Source: UBA3907 sp033810155
GTDB lineage: Bacteria > Bacillota > Sulfobacillia > Fermentithermobacillales > Fermentithermobacillaceae
Reading direction: 5' to 3'
Assembly: GCA_033810155.1 (NCBI GenBank)
Contig: JAPXKJ010000018.1
Span: 1 to 24,954 of the forward strand
DNA length: 24,954 bases
In this document: piece after piece, positions 13,059 to 21,383 of the stretch
How the letters are laid out: each line of letters opens with the position of its first letter
Numbering within the stretch: position 1 is the stretch's first letter
The notes under the pieces: model-generated
Told to the model about the DNA's origin: nothing
Database searches by the model: none
What the model saw: only the letters and a program-made list of their open reading frames with translations
Made by a program: the position numbers and the translations under genes

Positions 13059-15708
13059 TCGTTTCAATTACTCGCTCGGGGGAGACTGCGAAGATAGTCT
13101 TGAAAGAAGTTTCAAATCTCCTCTGGGCGTAATAGGGCTTATAGAAAGCCATGCGAGGCCGCTTCTGTGGCCAAGCATTGGGTTTTTGTTGGGGGCTACA
13201 TTTCCGTCTTTTTTTCATTACTCGTCGACGCTTTTCATGACGCTATTTGGCATTACTGCATTCCTACTTATGGCATTTTATGTGTTCCTTGTGCATCGTA
13301 CCGAGAGATTGGAAAAAGGTCTTTGTACGCTAAAGAAGCCAATTGTTCTTGTCTTTTTTCTATTGGTCGGCTACGTTCTAGGATCGCTCAGAGGGTGTTT
13401 ATGGGATAGAGAAATGGCCATTGCTCAAACTCTGGTAGGTAGGTATGACGCAATAGCGGTCGAGGTAACAAGCGTTCCTCAAGTAGGGCTAGGTAGAGCA
13501 GAGTTTTCCGGGAAGATTCAGGATGTAACTGGCGCCAAAATTTCGGACGGGAAGATAGATCTAAAGGCCAAGGTGTGTTTGTATGGCGATCCAGAGGATC
13601 TTCTCTTAGAAATCCCAGAATATGGTCAGGTGATCGTGGTCCGGGGCAAAGTGTCCATGCCCCAAGGCGCAGGCAATCCCGGAGAATTTGACTACAGACG
13701 CTATTTGATGGGAAAAGGCGCGTTTTTAGAGATCAAAGGTGTTCTCTACGAGGATCACACGGTCTCTCGAGATTTCCCTGCGCGCCAGAAGCGCTTTAGC
13801 GTTTTTGGGTGGCTATGCACTCATATAGACAAAAGGATCGAACATTGCTTCTTCGATGAAGAAAAGGGAGTTGTAAAAGCTCTCTTTCTTGGAAACAAGC
13901 ACGATCTTTCCAGTTCGGATTCGGCCAACCTTCGGTTTTCAGGCCTCTCAAGATTCATCTCGATCGCAGGTTTTCATGTGACTTGGGCGGCTTTGGCAAT
14001 AGAATTGCTTATCAAGAAAGTGACCAAGAATGCGAATATTGCACGGGTATCGGCCATTTTGGCAGCCTATCTCTGGGCAGGTCTTTCAGGGTTCACGGTT
14101 GGACCGCTACGGGCGTTCATATGCATATTACTGAAACACGGCGCGTTTTGGACCAGACGAAAGTATGACACCCTAAATGCATTTGGTATCTGTAGTCTGG
14201 TCATTGGGTTTTGCGTTCCGTATCCGCTTCTTGACGTGTCGGTTCAAATGAGCTTCGGAGGGATGTTGGCAGGCTGGCTCGTCCAAGAGTATGCTCGGGT
14301 CATTTCATCACGCCTAAGGCTTGGTGTGATAAGGGAAGGTCTGCTTCGGTCCGGATTGATGGGAATATTTCTTCTTCCCATCCTTTCGTCTAGTTTTGGA
14401 GATGTATCCCTCATTGGTTTTTTCTTAGGAGGAGTATGGATCATATTTACTGTATCGGCCATGGTGTCCGCTTTGCCAGTTTTATGCGGCCCCCTATTCC
14501 TAAGTAGGATCTTCGGTTGGCTTCCACACCTCGTCGTTCGGGGCATTCTTTGGACGGGCCAGGTGGTTGCCAAACTGCCTTTTTCCGCTTTTTCTTTTCC
14601 TGCGCTTGGTTTTTTGCAGATGGTGTCGTATTACGGCGTTCTTTTATTGGTCCTAGATGGACTGTGTGAAGGAGGGAACCGAGGCTCAGAAGAAAGCGCT
14701 TACCGTTTCGGGTCGATCGGCGGTCGGTTCTTGGGATATGACTTCTATCGTGTTGGAAAGTCTTCGAAACTTCTTAGGAGAACCCTTCTTTTGGTCCTTG
14801 CCGCACTGTTCTTCTTTTGTACTTTCACCCAGGTTTACCGGCTTAAGCCCGAGGTTGTGTTTCTCAGCGTGGGACAGGGAGATGCTGCAATCATTCGGTG
14901 GAGAGATGTTGTGATCGTAGTCGATACAGGCACCGAATCTTCTGCAGAGAGGGTGCTAGTCCCATACCTAAAAAGACAAGGGATTAAAGAAGTGGACTTG
15001 TGCATACTGTCCCATTTAGATTCGGACCATGCCGGAGGCATTAGACTTTTATGCAGTACATTTGACGTAAGGCGCGTGATAACGTGCCCCGGAAGCAAAG
15101 GGGAGGTGCTGGATTTAGTGGCAAACCGCAAGAGCCTTGAAGTTTTCGAGTCAGAAACCGGAGATGTCTACCGAATTCGGGATGTCACAATAACTGTCTT
15201 TTATCCACGGCAATCAGACTGTCTGGGTACGTTTTCCAACGAGGATTCTCTGGTCTTTGCTGTGGAATTCCAAGGGTTCCCGGTTCGGATTGAGTTCTGG
15301 GGAGATGCTCCTGGCAGGGCAGTTCTAAAAGCGCTAGAACATATGAGGCAAGCGTCCTATGAGGCGCAAAAGGGCATAGCACATTCAATTGCTTCTTCCA
15401 CTATTTCAATCATCAAAGTGCCTCATCATGGTAGTCCCGAATCCCTGGTAGATGGCTTCTATGAAAGGAAAGGTGTTGACGCCGAGAGAGGCGTAGCGGT
15501 CATATCCGTAGGTCCCAATTCATACGGCCATCCATCGCCCGATGTCATAGAAGCTGCCGAGAAAAATGGCTTTTGCGTAATGCGCACGGACTGCCACGGC
15601 GCCGTAACAGTCCGGGTGAGTAAAGGATCGGTTTCTCTGCGTCATTACCGAGCAAAAGATGCAAACCGCATGGGAACCAATCTCCCGCTCTTGCGTCGGT
15701 CTTGGTAG
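13042..15708 (+). CDS. comEC: ComEC/Rec2 DNA-uptake channel
   Basis: The polytopic membrane protein that takes up one DNA strand during natural transformation. The 888 residues include N-terminal helices and a soluble DUF4131-like domain (to about 240), the competence helix bundle (about 270-550) and a C-terminal metallo-beta-lactamase-like nuclease domain. In the last, the metal motif HLDSDH is at 658-663, a VDTG motif lies just before it, HHGS begins at 795, and a YGHPSPDV...RTDCHG tail ends the protein. Length and order are typical. The start is uncertain: ATG 13042 lies inside a hairpin without a ribosome site, whereas a strong site serves an overlapping mini-ORF at 13017 in another frame. 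Confidence 0.95.
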   Translation: MVPPFDRFNYSLGGDCEDSLERSFKSPLGVIGLIESHARPLLWPSIGFLLGATFPSFFHYSSTLFMTLFGITAFLLMAFYVFLVHRTERLEKGLCTLKKPIVLVFFLLVGYVLGSLRGCLWDREMAIAQTLVGRYDAIAVEVTSVPQVGLGRAEFSGKIQDVTGAKISDGKIDLKAKVCLYGDPEDLLLEIPEYGQVIVVRGKVSMPQGAGNPGEFDYRRYLMGKGAFLEIKGVLYEDHTVSRDFPARQKRFSVFGWLCTHIDKRIEHCFFDEEKGVVKALFLGNKHDLSSSDSANLRFSGLSRFISIAGFHVTWAALAIELLIKKVTKNANIARVSAILAAYLWAGLSGFTVGPLRAFICILLKHGAFWTRRKYDTLNAFGICSLVIGFCVPYPLLDVSVQMSFGGMLAGWLVQEYARVISSRLRLGVIREGLLRSGLMGIFLLPILSSSFGDVSLIGFFLGGVWIIFTVSAMVSALPVLCGPLFLSRIFGWLPHLVVRGILWTGQVVAKLPFSAFSFPALGFLQMVSYYGVLLLVLDGLCEGGNRGSEESAYRFGSIGGRFLGYDFYRVGKSSKLLRRTLLLVLAALFFFCTFTQVYRLKPEVVFLSVGQGDAAIIRWRDVVIVVDTGTESSAERVLVPYLKRQGIKEVDLCILSHLDSDHAGGIRLLCSTFDVRRVITCPGSKGEVLDLVANRKSLEVFESETGDVYRIRDVTITVFYPRQSDCLGTFSNEDSLVFAVEFQGFPVRIEFWGDAPGRAVLKALEHMRQASYEAQKGIAHSIASSTISIIKVPHHGSPESLVDGFYERKGVDAERGVAVISVGPNSYGHPSPDVIEAAEKNGFCVMRTDCHGAVTVRVSKGSVSLRHYRAKDANRMGTNLPLLRRSW

Positions 15709-15789
15709 GATAAAGTTGGAAAGAGCCCTTCTTGTTCTGATACAATCATAATCGTAAGAGCACGTAGTGGTCTGGGTCAAAAGAGTGCA
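15663..15789 (+). repeat. 127-bp contig-end overlap, left copy
   Basis: Identical to 15890-16016 on the other side of the N run. It includes the last codons of comEC. This is almost certainly an assembly overlap of one k-mer length and not a biological repeat. Confidence 0.93.
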
Positions 15790-15889
15790 NNNNNNNNNNN
15801 NNNNNNNNNNNNNNNNNNNNNNNNNNNNNNNNNNNNNNNNNNNNNNNNNNNNNNNNNNNNNNNNNNNNNNNNNNNNNNNNNNNNNNNNN
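15790..15889. other. Scaffold gap of exactly 100 N
   Basis: A conventional placeholder joining two contigs whose ends share 127 identical bases. If the copies are merged, the comEC-to-VanW distance shrinks from 334 to about 107 bases. Confidence 0.97.
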
Positions 15890-16016
15890 AAACCGCATGG
15901 GAACCAATCTCCCGCTCTTGCGTCGGTCTTGGTAGGATAAAGTTGGAAAGAGCCCTTCTTGTTCTGATACAATCATAATCGTAAGAGCACGTAGTGGTCT
16001 GGGTCAAAAGAGTGCA
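15890..16016 (+). repeat. 127-bp contig-end overlap, right copy
   Basis: Same sequence as 15663-15789, so it contains a duplicated comEC tail that should not be annotated as a gene fragment. After merging, it is simply the comEC end and the short intergenic region before the VanW gene. Confidence 0.93.
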
Positions 16017-16042
16017 ACGATTAGATACTGGAGTGGTGGTCA

Positions 16043-17269
16043 ATGAGGAACTCAAAGACAAGATTTAAGGTTTTGGTCGCAGCAACTTTTATGATAGCTT
16101 TGTCATTGGTGCTTACGTCGTGCTCAAAGGAAGACGTTATTGCGGCCAATGTGTGGGCGTTCGGTATCCCTTTGGGTGGGTTATCAAAAGAAGAGGCGCT
16201 CACTGCCGTGAAAGAAAGGCTTGAGGAGATTGGCAAAAGCCCATTAGTATTTCAAGCAGGTGAAGTGTCTTACGAAGTGCCTCTTTATGAATTAAGGGTA
16301 TCGTCTGATACAAGCGGTTTGGCAGATAAGTTCTCAGAACTTATAGATTCACGATCAACTCTTATGCCTGATTTCATGTACAGGAGAGGTGACAAAGCAT
16401 TGCTGGTAGCAATGCCACCTCTTGAGTCAGCCGATCTAGGGGAAACCGTGGCGAAGATAGCGGAAAACCTCTGCAGAGACGCGTTTCCGGAGCGGTACGG
16501 GTTTTCCGATCACGATTTGGTCATTCTTCCCGCAGAGAACGGTCAGGTGGTCACCTACGAGGACGTCATGCATGCGTTAGAGTTTCTTCAAGGGAATGTG
16601 GTGGAAGTTCCATTCAAAGAGATTGAAGCACCTCATAGCTCAGAACTAGAGCTCCTAAGTCTGATAGCATCTCATGAAACCGAATACGACCTAAGTGAAA
16701 CCGACAGAAATGTAAACCTGGCTCTGGCGGCAAAAGCAGTGCACGGTCAGGTACTTATGCCTGGTGAAACGTATAGTTTCAACGAGGCTGCAGGAGAAAG
16801 ATCAGAAGCCAGAGGCTACAGATATGCGGATGTAGTGGTAGGAAACAGCCTTGTTCCCGATATAGGTGGAGGGATTTGTCAGGTAACAACGACTTTATTC
16901 AACGCTGCTGCAAAGAGCGGGCTTAGTTTCCCCGAAGTGCACGCTCACGGGATTCCTGTAGAGTATGCTGAGCCGGGAACAGACGCAGCGGTTGCATGGG
17001 ATTACCTTGACCTGGAAGTAAAGAATAACACAGATGGTCCCATAGTATTTGGAGCTTGGGTGGAGAATGGGAAGGTTACTGTAAAGGTATTTGGGAAGCC
17101 GCAGGATTACACTTACGAATTAGAGCCGGTCACGCTGGAAACGTATCCGACAGAAGGCATGGAGCCGGGGCTTTTGGTAGAAACACACTTACTAAAGAAA
17201 AAGGACGGGGAAGTTTTGGAGCGAAGGTTCATTTACAAGTCGCGTTACGAACCCACCTATCCGAAGTGA
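16043..17269 (+). CDS. VanW-domain lipoprotein
   Basis: A 408-residue exported protein with a lipoprotein signal (residues 1-27, lipobox LTSC with C27 lipidated). A peptidoglycan-binding-like N-terminal region follows (about 35-200; IPLGGLSKEEALTAV is typical). The VanW domain lies at about 225-365, with the conserved RNVNLALAAKAVHG, PGETYSFNEAAGER and GGGICQVTTTLFNAA segments. A beta-rich tail completes it. VanW proteins are common in Firmicutes and named from vancomycin clusters, but their function is unproven and no resistance genes are present here; a cell-wall role is inferred. The ATG at 16043 has only a modest GGAG upstream. holA follows. Confidence 0.9.
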   Translation: MRNSKTRFKVLVAATFMIALSLVLTSCSKEDVIAANVWAFGIPLGGLSKEEALTAVKERLEEIGKSPLVFQAGEVSYEVPLYELRVSSDTSGLADKFSELIDSRSTLMPDFMYRRGDKALLVAMPPLESADLGETVAKIAENLCRDAFPERYGFSDHDLVILPAENGQVVTYEDVMHALEFLQGNVVEVPFKEIEAPHSSELELLSLIASHETEYDLSETDRNVNLALAAKAVHGQVLMPGETYSFNEAAGERSEARGYRYADVVVGNSLVPDIGGGICQVTTTLFNAAAKSGLSFPEVHAHGIPVEYAEPGTDAAVAWDYLDLEVKNNTDGPIVFGAWVENGKVTVKVFGKPQDYTYELEPVTLETYPTEGMEPGLLVETHLLKKKDGEVLERRFIYKSRYEPTYPK

Positions 17270-17395
17270 TTGATGCCTGGCCTGGCTGGTAAGACATTGT
17301 AAGAGCAGTGACGAGGTGAAGTTTAGAAGTAGGAGTGGATAGGTACGTTAGCGGTTGAGGCGGAGAGAGAGATAAAGTCAGGTCGCATAGCCAGT

Positions 17396-18382
17396 TTGTA
17401 TCTTGTGTACGGTGAGGAGGCATACTGGCACGAAAGGATCATTGGCCTTTTGGCTGAGCTCTTTCCGGAAAGCACCGAATATCTTTCCGGAAACGAAACC
17501 ACTTGGCCCGAACTAAGTGAATATCTGAGCCAACCTTCCTTTTTTGGCCCTAGACTTTGGGTGGTACGTGGAGCCAAGGAACTTTTAGCGCAGATGCCTG
17601 ATGATTGGGTTGATGCCGTCGCGCCGGGCAATAGCTTGCTCCTTTCATCAGTCGCCAAAGAAAACCCCACCTCCAAACAATTCAATCAAGTATTCAAAAA
17701 AGCAGGGGGACAGGTGATTCAAGCATCTCAACCATCGTTTGCAGAAGCCGCTTCATGGGTGCGCAATCGACTTAAGGAAGACGGTTTCACCATAACCAAG
17801 GACGCTCTGGATAATCTGATCTTGATCGTAGGTCGAAGCATAGAGCGGTTGGAGAAAGAAGTAGAGAAGCTCGAATTGTATGTCTCCGAAACATCCAGGG
17901 CGATTAGCGAAGAAAAAGACGGGGCAGGAAAGGGCAAAGGTAAGTCACAAATCCCTTCCATTAGCGTTTCGCATGTTGTGGAGTGCGTCTCGCCGGACCC
18001 GGAAATGAGCACCTTTGCCTTGGTCGATGCAGTCGCTACCAGAAACGCAAAACAGGCTTTTTCGGAGGTCCAGGAATTATTCGCCAGAGGCGTAAACGCA
18101 ATTTTTATCATTGCCGTCTTAGGGTCTCATTTCGGGCTCATGTACAGAGCCAAAGAAGCAGGGTTAAGGGGTTGTTCTCCAGACGCTGTTGGTCGGGAAC
18201 TCGGTGTTCATCCTTATGCGGGGAAAAAAGCGCTTGCTCAATCCGCAAATTGGACATTCCCTGAAATTGAAAATGCCATATTTCTCCTCTGCGGCGTTGA
18301 TGAGGCGATAAAGCTGGGCAAAACGGACCCTGTTTCTGCTATGGACTATGTTTTAGCTGAACTAATGAAGAGGCAAAAGTAA
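17396..18382 (+). CDS. holA: DNA polymerase III delta subunit
   Basis: HolA is the clamp-loader subunit that opens the beta sliding clamp. The 328-residue frame has the family pattern: YLVYGEEAYWHERI near the start, a second segment LWVVRGAKELL, a helical domain (about 135-205), and the C-terminal collar domain (FALVDAVATRNAKQAF, RAKEAGL, ending VLAELMKRQK). The first ordinary start is TTG 17396, without a ribosome site. The frame continues upstream to 17333 with the expected N-terminal lead-in (EIKSGRIASLYLVYGEE), and AGGAG at 17331-17335 suits a start near ACG 17345. The true start is therefore probably earlier. holA followed by rpsT is the normal Firmicute neighbourhood, although here rpsT is on the other strand. 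Confidence 0.92.
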   Translation: MYLVYGEEAYWHERIIGLLAELFPESTEYLSGNETTWPELSEYLSQPSFFGPRLWVVRGAKELLAQMPDDWVDAVAPGNSLLLSSVAKENPTSKQFNQVFKKAGGQVIQASQPSFAEAASWVRNRLKEDGFTITKDALDNLILIVGRSIERLEKEVEKLELYVSETSRAISEEKDGAGKGKGKSQIPSISVSHVVECVSPDPEMSTFALVDAVATRNAKQAFSEVQELFARGVNAIFIIAVLGSHFGLMYRAKEAGLRGCSPDAVGRELGVHPYAGKKALAQSANWTFPEIENAIFLLCGVDEAIKLGKTDPVSAMDYVLAELMKRQK

Positions 18383-18390
18383 AAGCCGGG

Positions 18391-18432
18391 GAAAAAATCA
18401 GGGGCCTTGAGTTTTGTCCCTTCACAAGGCCC
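18391..18432 (-). terminator. rpsT terminator (minus strand)
   Basis: GGGCCTTG and CAAGGCCC (plus-strand 18402-18409 and 18425-18432) form an 8-bp stem. On the minus strand it is followed by CTGATTTTTT. It lies between the convergent holA and rpsT genes and has a T-tract only in the rpsT direction. Confidence 0.8.
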
Positions 18433-18443
18433 GTACTCAGGTT

Positions 18444-18695
18444 CTAAAGTTTTGCAGCCAATCTAGATTTATATCTAGCGCCTGTGTTTGGCTTAAGGAC
18501 TCCCTTTGAAACAGCTCTGTCTATTTCCGACTGAACCCTTTTGAAAGCTTCGAGTTTTTCCTCTTCGTTTCCTGAAACGGCAGTCTCTTCAAACTTACGT
18601 ATATAGGTTCGGACCTTCGACTTTACAGCCTTGTTACGCACTCTGCGTTTTTCCGAACGCTCTATATCCTTAATGCTAGACTTTATATTAGCCAA
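18444..18695 (-). CDS. rpsT: 30S ribosomal protein S20
   Basis: A small basic protein binding 16S rRNA in the 30S body. The protein is (M)ANIKSSIKDIERSEKRR and onward, 83 residues, and ends KPNTGARYKSRLAAKL, all typical of S20. The TTG at 18695 is chosen over an ATG five codons upstream because GGAGGT lies seven bases before the TTG and because the homologous N-terminus begins there. A promoter and a terminator of its own make it monocistronic. Confidence 0.97.
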   Translation of the reverse strand: MANIKSSIKDIERSEKRRVRNKAVKSKVRTYIRKFEETAVSGNEEEKLEAFKRVQSEIDRAVSKGVLKPNTGARYKSRLAAKL

Positions 18696-18735
18696 TAACA
18701 TCACCTCCACTAGAAACTTCTCGTAACATCATAGG

Positions 18736-18764
18736 ATCTTATCATCAATATTACCCGAGAACAA
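18736..18764 (-). promoter_or_regulatory. Probable rpsT promoter
   Basis: On the minus strand TTGTTC (18764-18759) and TAAGAT (18741-18736) are 17 bp apart, with the expected start near 18729 and a leader of about 33 bases. Confidence 0.5.
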
Positions 18765-18767
18765 GAT

Positions 18768-18817
18768 ACGCGGCAAGCATTGTGCCCAGCACAAATCGTA
18801 GCCACAAAGAGCCGCGT
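18768..18817 (-). terminator. Hairpin after the SPOR gene, possible terminator
   Basis: ACGCGGC and GCCGCGT (plus 18768-18774 and 18811-18817 give the stem), with an inner TTGTGC/GCACAA stem. It lies between the SPOR gene stop and the rpsT promoter. The following ATCTTGTTCT is only moderately T-rich. Confidence 0.45.
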
Positions 18818-18830
18818 CCTTGGTTTTAAC

Positions 18831-19697
18831 TTATAGGCCTTTTAGCGCTTGGGCGTATCCATCTATGAGCTTTATGAATTCGGTCATGGCTTCTATCGGG
18901 CTAGTTCCGCTATTGGTTTGCACCTTAGCAGCTTCTTTGACCGCAGTCTGCATCTTAGTCGCTATGGTCAAAGCCGCATCATATGCGGTTTTTATGTCTG
19001 AGTTAGGTGTAAGTTTTTCAAGGGACTCCTTAGCCTTTTCAACATCTTTTTGAACAGTATCTAGATTGACCTCCGTTTTGCTCCCTAAATAGTAGGCGTT
19101 CCAGAAATCCAAAAGGGATGACATGGAATTTTCCAGCGTATCAAAGGCTTGTTCCATCGATTCCACGGTGGTCTTGTCACCTTTTACATCAAAACTACTT
19201 TCTTTTGTCTCGAAGGTGGTCAGATAGGGTTTTCCATCGGCGCCGAGTATCCCTGTAAGTTTTGGAGCGGCTTCTTCTGCAAACTTAGACAAAGACTCCT
19301 TGGAACCCGTGGCGCAACAAAAAACCCGATATAGAGGATCGGGGCTCATTACTGCTGCGGAAATACCTTCTCGGATCGCCATGTCAGCGGCACGTTGAGC
19401 AATATCCTTGGTTGAATAAGCGCCAAGTTGAGCAATGTGCACGGATAAAGGCTCCAACGTTACCTTTACGGTGATAGTTGAATCGCCGGGAGTAGGTTCC
19501 TCTACAGGCGGGTTCACCGGTTCTCCAGTACCATTGCCACTTTCCCCATTGGGCTCTTTGGATATGCTCTTTTGAAGGAATGGAGAAAGCAGATACTTTC
19601 CTGAAGCGAACCCCAAACCTACCATTAGCAGAGCTAGCAGCAGAATTGGAACGATACCGGAGGCAACCTTCTGTTTTTTCTTGCGAGTCTTTCTCAA
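18831..19697 (-). CDS. SPOR-domain membrane protein, SpoIIB-like
   Basis: A 288-residue protein with a very basic N-terminus (RKTRKKKQK), one membrane helix (about 14-33), a proline/glycine/glutamate-rich linker (45-72) and a SPOR domain at about 84-150 (VHIAQLGAYSTKDIAQRA). A long helical C-terminal domain follows (about 175-288). SPOR domains bind denuded glycan strands at division or sporulation septa. The gene beside valS-folC matches the usual Firmicute position of spoIIB, a protein of engulfment septal thinning, but the sequence is too divergent to name. TTG 19697 is preceded by GAGGTG nine bases upstream. The 141-base gap to folC shows no convincing signal. Confidence 0.75.
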   Translation of the reverse strand: MRKTRKKKQKVASGIVPILLLALLMVGLGFASGKYLLSPFLQKSISKEPNGESGNGTGEPVNPPVEEPTPGDSTITVKVTLEPLSVHIAQLGAYSTKDIAQRAADMAIREGISAAVMSPDPLYRVFCCATGSKESLSKFAEEAAPKLTGILGADGKPYLTTFETKESSFDVKGDKTTVESMEQAFDTLENSMSSLLDFWNAYYLGSKTEVNLDTVQKDVEKAKESLEKLTPNSDIKTAYDAALTIATKMQTAVKEAAKVQTNSGTSPIEAMTEFIKLIDGYAQALKGL

Positions 19698-19838
19698 TGG
19701 TATTTACACCTCGCTAGGGTACAAGATACCCAACACAATGAAACTGAACCAAAGGCCCTAGAAAAATCCATGCGAGAAGCGTAAGTTCTCAAACGCCGTT
19801 TTGCTATTCCGTTCTATGATGAGTACTACGGAAAGCCA

Positions 19839-21302
19839 TTATTCTCCTCCATACGCTGGAATATTAAACTTTTGGCGCAAAAAAGTCCTTGCAGGGCCGA
19901 CTAGATACAAAGATCCACAACACATAACTACGTCGTTAGACGAAGCTCTGCCTAGTGCAAGTTCCAAGGCTCCTTCTAAGTCTTCTTCAAGCCAAACTTT
20001 CTTCGTGTACTTTCTAGCTTCGTCAGCCAAAATATCGGGGTCCAATGCTCTTGGGGTCCGAGGCTTGGTTACTATGATCTCGTCGCATAGAGGTGCTATC
20101 GAAGAAGTTGCCTCTTGGTAACTCTTGTCGCCCAAGATCCCGTAGACACATATGATCTTTCTTCCTTTGAGTTCCTTGAGGAAGTCAGAGAGCACTTGTG
20201 CGCCTTGAGGATTATGGGCGCCATCGAGGATCAAGAGGGGCTCTTCATTCATTATCTCGAGACGACCGGGCCATATCGTCCTTGCGATACCCGTCCTTAT
20301 ACCTTGTTCGTCGAGGGCAATCGGGCGAAGGTCTAGGGTTTTCGTTCTTTCTGTTTCTTTAGTTTCTGCTTGTGCGCCCTCCAAAACAGATAGGCGCAGT
20401 GGCTTTACTCTAGCGTGCATTAGAGCAGCTATCGCAAGAGCTGCGTTGAGTTCCTGATGTTTTCCTAAAAGGGGCACATGTATGTCCTTAAACGAGTAGC
20501 CCGGGCCTTCTACATCTATATTTGTCCCCATGGGGAACGGCATATCTTCAGGCGAAGGCTTGTCATTTGGGACTTCTTTCCACGTTACATCGGCAAAGGG
20601 AACGTTTCCTACGATTGTAAGCGGACAACCTAGGTCTTCTGCACGCTTTCTGATGACACTGAGAGGTTCGTCTTCAGAGACACCCGTAACGACAGGAATT
20701 CCTGGTTTTACTATACCTGCTTTTTCAAAAGCTATTTGAGCCAAGGTGTTCCCAAGTTGCTCCATGTGATCATAGCCTATCGTGGTTATGACTGAAACTA
20801 CTGGTGTAACCACATTGGTGGCGTCAAATCGCCCTCCAAGCCCTACTTCCAAAGATACGTAGTCACAGTTTTCTTCTGCAAAGTACATAAGTCCCAAAGC
20901 GGTATTGATCTCAAATTCAGTAGGATGATCGAATCCTTCCTTCACCAGATCTTCGATTGCCGGCTTAATCTTGTCTACCAGCTCTGAGACCTTGGCCTTT
21001 GGGATCTTCTTCCCATTTATCATGATCCTTTCGCGATAGTCTTCGAGGTATGGGGAGATGTACATTCCAGTGCGGTAACCTGACTGTTGAAGTACAGAGG
21101 CTACCATCGCTGTCACAGATCCTTTTCCGTTTGTCCCCGCTACATGGATAAACCTCATGTTTGCTTGAGGGTTACCTAGAACCTCAAGGAGTCTTGCGAT
21201 CCTCTCAAGGCCCAATTTGGACCCGAACCGCATCGTAGAATGGATCCAATTAAGGGAATCTTGGTATCTTGCCTCAATCTTGGTTTCGGTATCTTCTGAC
21301 AT
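19839..21302 (-). CDS. folC: Folylpolyglutamate synthase / dihydrofolate synthase
   Basis: FolC adds glutamate to folates (and often to dihydropteroate) using ATP. The 487-residue protein has the P-loop GTNGKGS at 56-62, the YISPYLEDYRERI segment, SLEVGLGGRFDATNVV and the C-terminal LILDGAHNPQGA Mur-ligase-type motif. It is somewhat longer than the usual 420-440 residues; an insert around the central region (about 235-265 and 310-335) accounts for it. ATG at 21302 follows GGGGAG. It lies 81 bases after valS on the same strand and is probably cotranscribed from the Val T-box promoter, a common Firmicute arrangement. Confidence 0.96.
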   Translation of the reverse strand: MSEDTETKIEARYQDSLNWIHSTMRFGSKLGLERIARLLEVLGNPQANMRFIHVAGTNGKGSVTAMVASVLQQSGYRTGMYISPYLEDYRERIMINGKKIPKAKVSELVDKIKPAIEDLVKEGFDHPTEFEINTALGLMYFAEENCDYVSLEVGLGGRFDATNVVTPVVSVITTIGYDHMEQLGNTLAQIAFEKAGIVKPGIPVVTGVSEDEPLSVIRKRAEDLGCPLTIVGNVPFADVTWKEVPNDKPSPEDMPFPMGTNIDVEGPGYSFKDIHVPLLGKHQELNAALAIAALMHARVKPLRLSVLEGAQAETKETERTKTLDLRPIALDEQGIRTGIARTIWPGRLEIMNEEPLLILDGAHNPQGAQVLSDFLKELKGRKIICVYGILGDKSYQEATSSIAPLCDEIIVTKPRTPRALDPDILADEARKYTKKVWLEEDLEGALELALGRASSNDVVMCCGSLYLVGPARTFLRQKFNIPAYGGE

Positions 21303-21383
21303 GCAATCTCCCCATTTCCGTATCGTTTTGTTTCAAAAGTCCAAAGCGCAAAACCAATGTAACCTGACACTTAACCCGTGAGC

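Noticed and set aside
15890..15940. A second partial copy of the comEC 3' end as a pseudogene
   Set aside because: It is an exact assembly overlap copy across a 100-N gap, not an evolved duplication.
15520..16061. Minus-strand ORFs running through the N gap
   Set aside because: They are antisense to comEC and its duplicated contig end and include undefined residues from the Ns.
16043..17269. Vancomycin resistance gene
   Set aside because: The VanW domain is widespread and not itself a resistance determinant. No vanA/B ligase, vanH, vanX or VanRS regulator is present.
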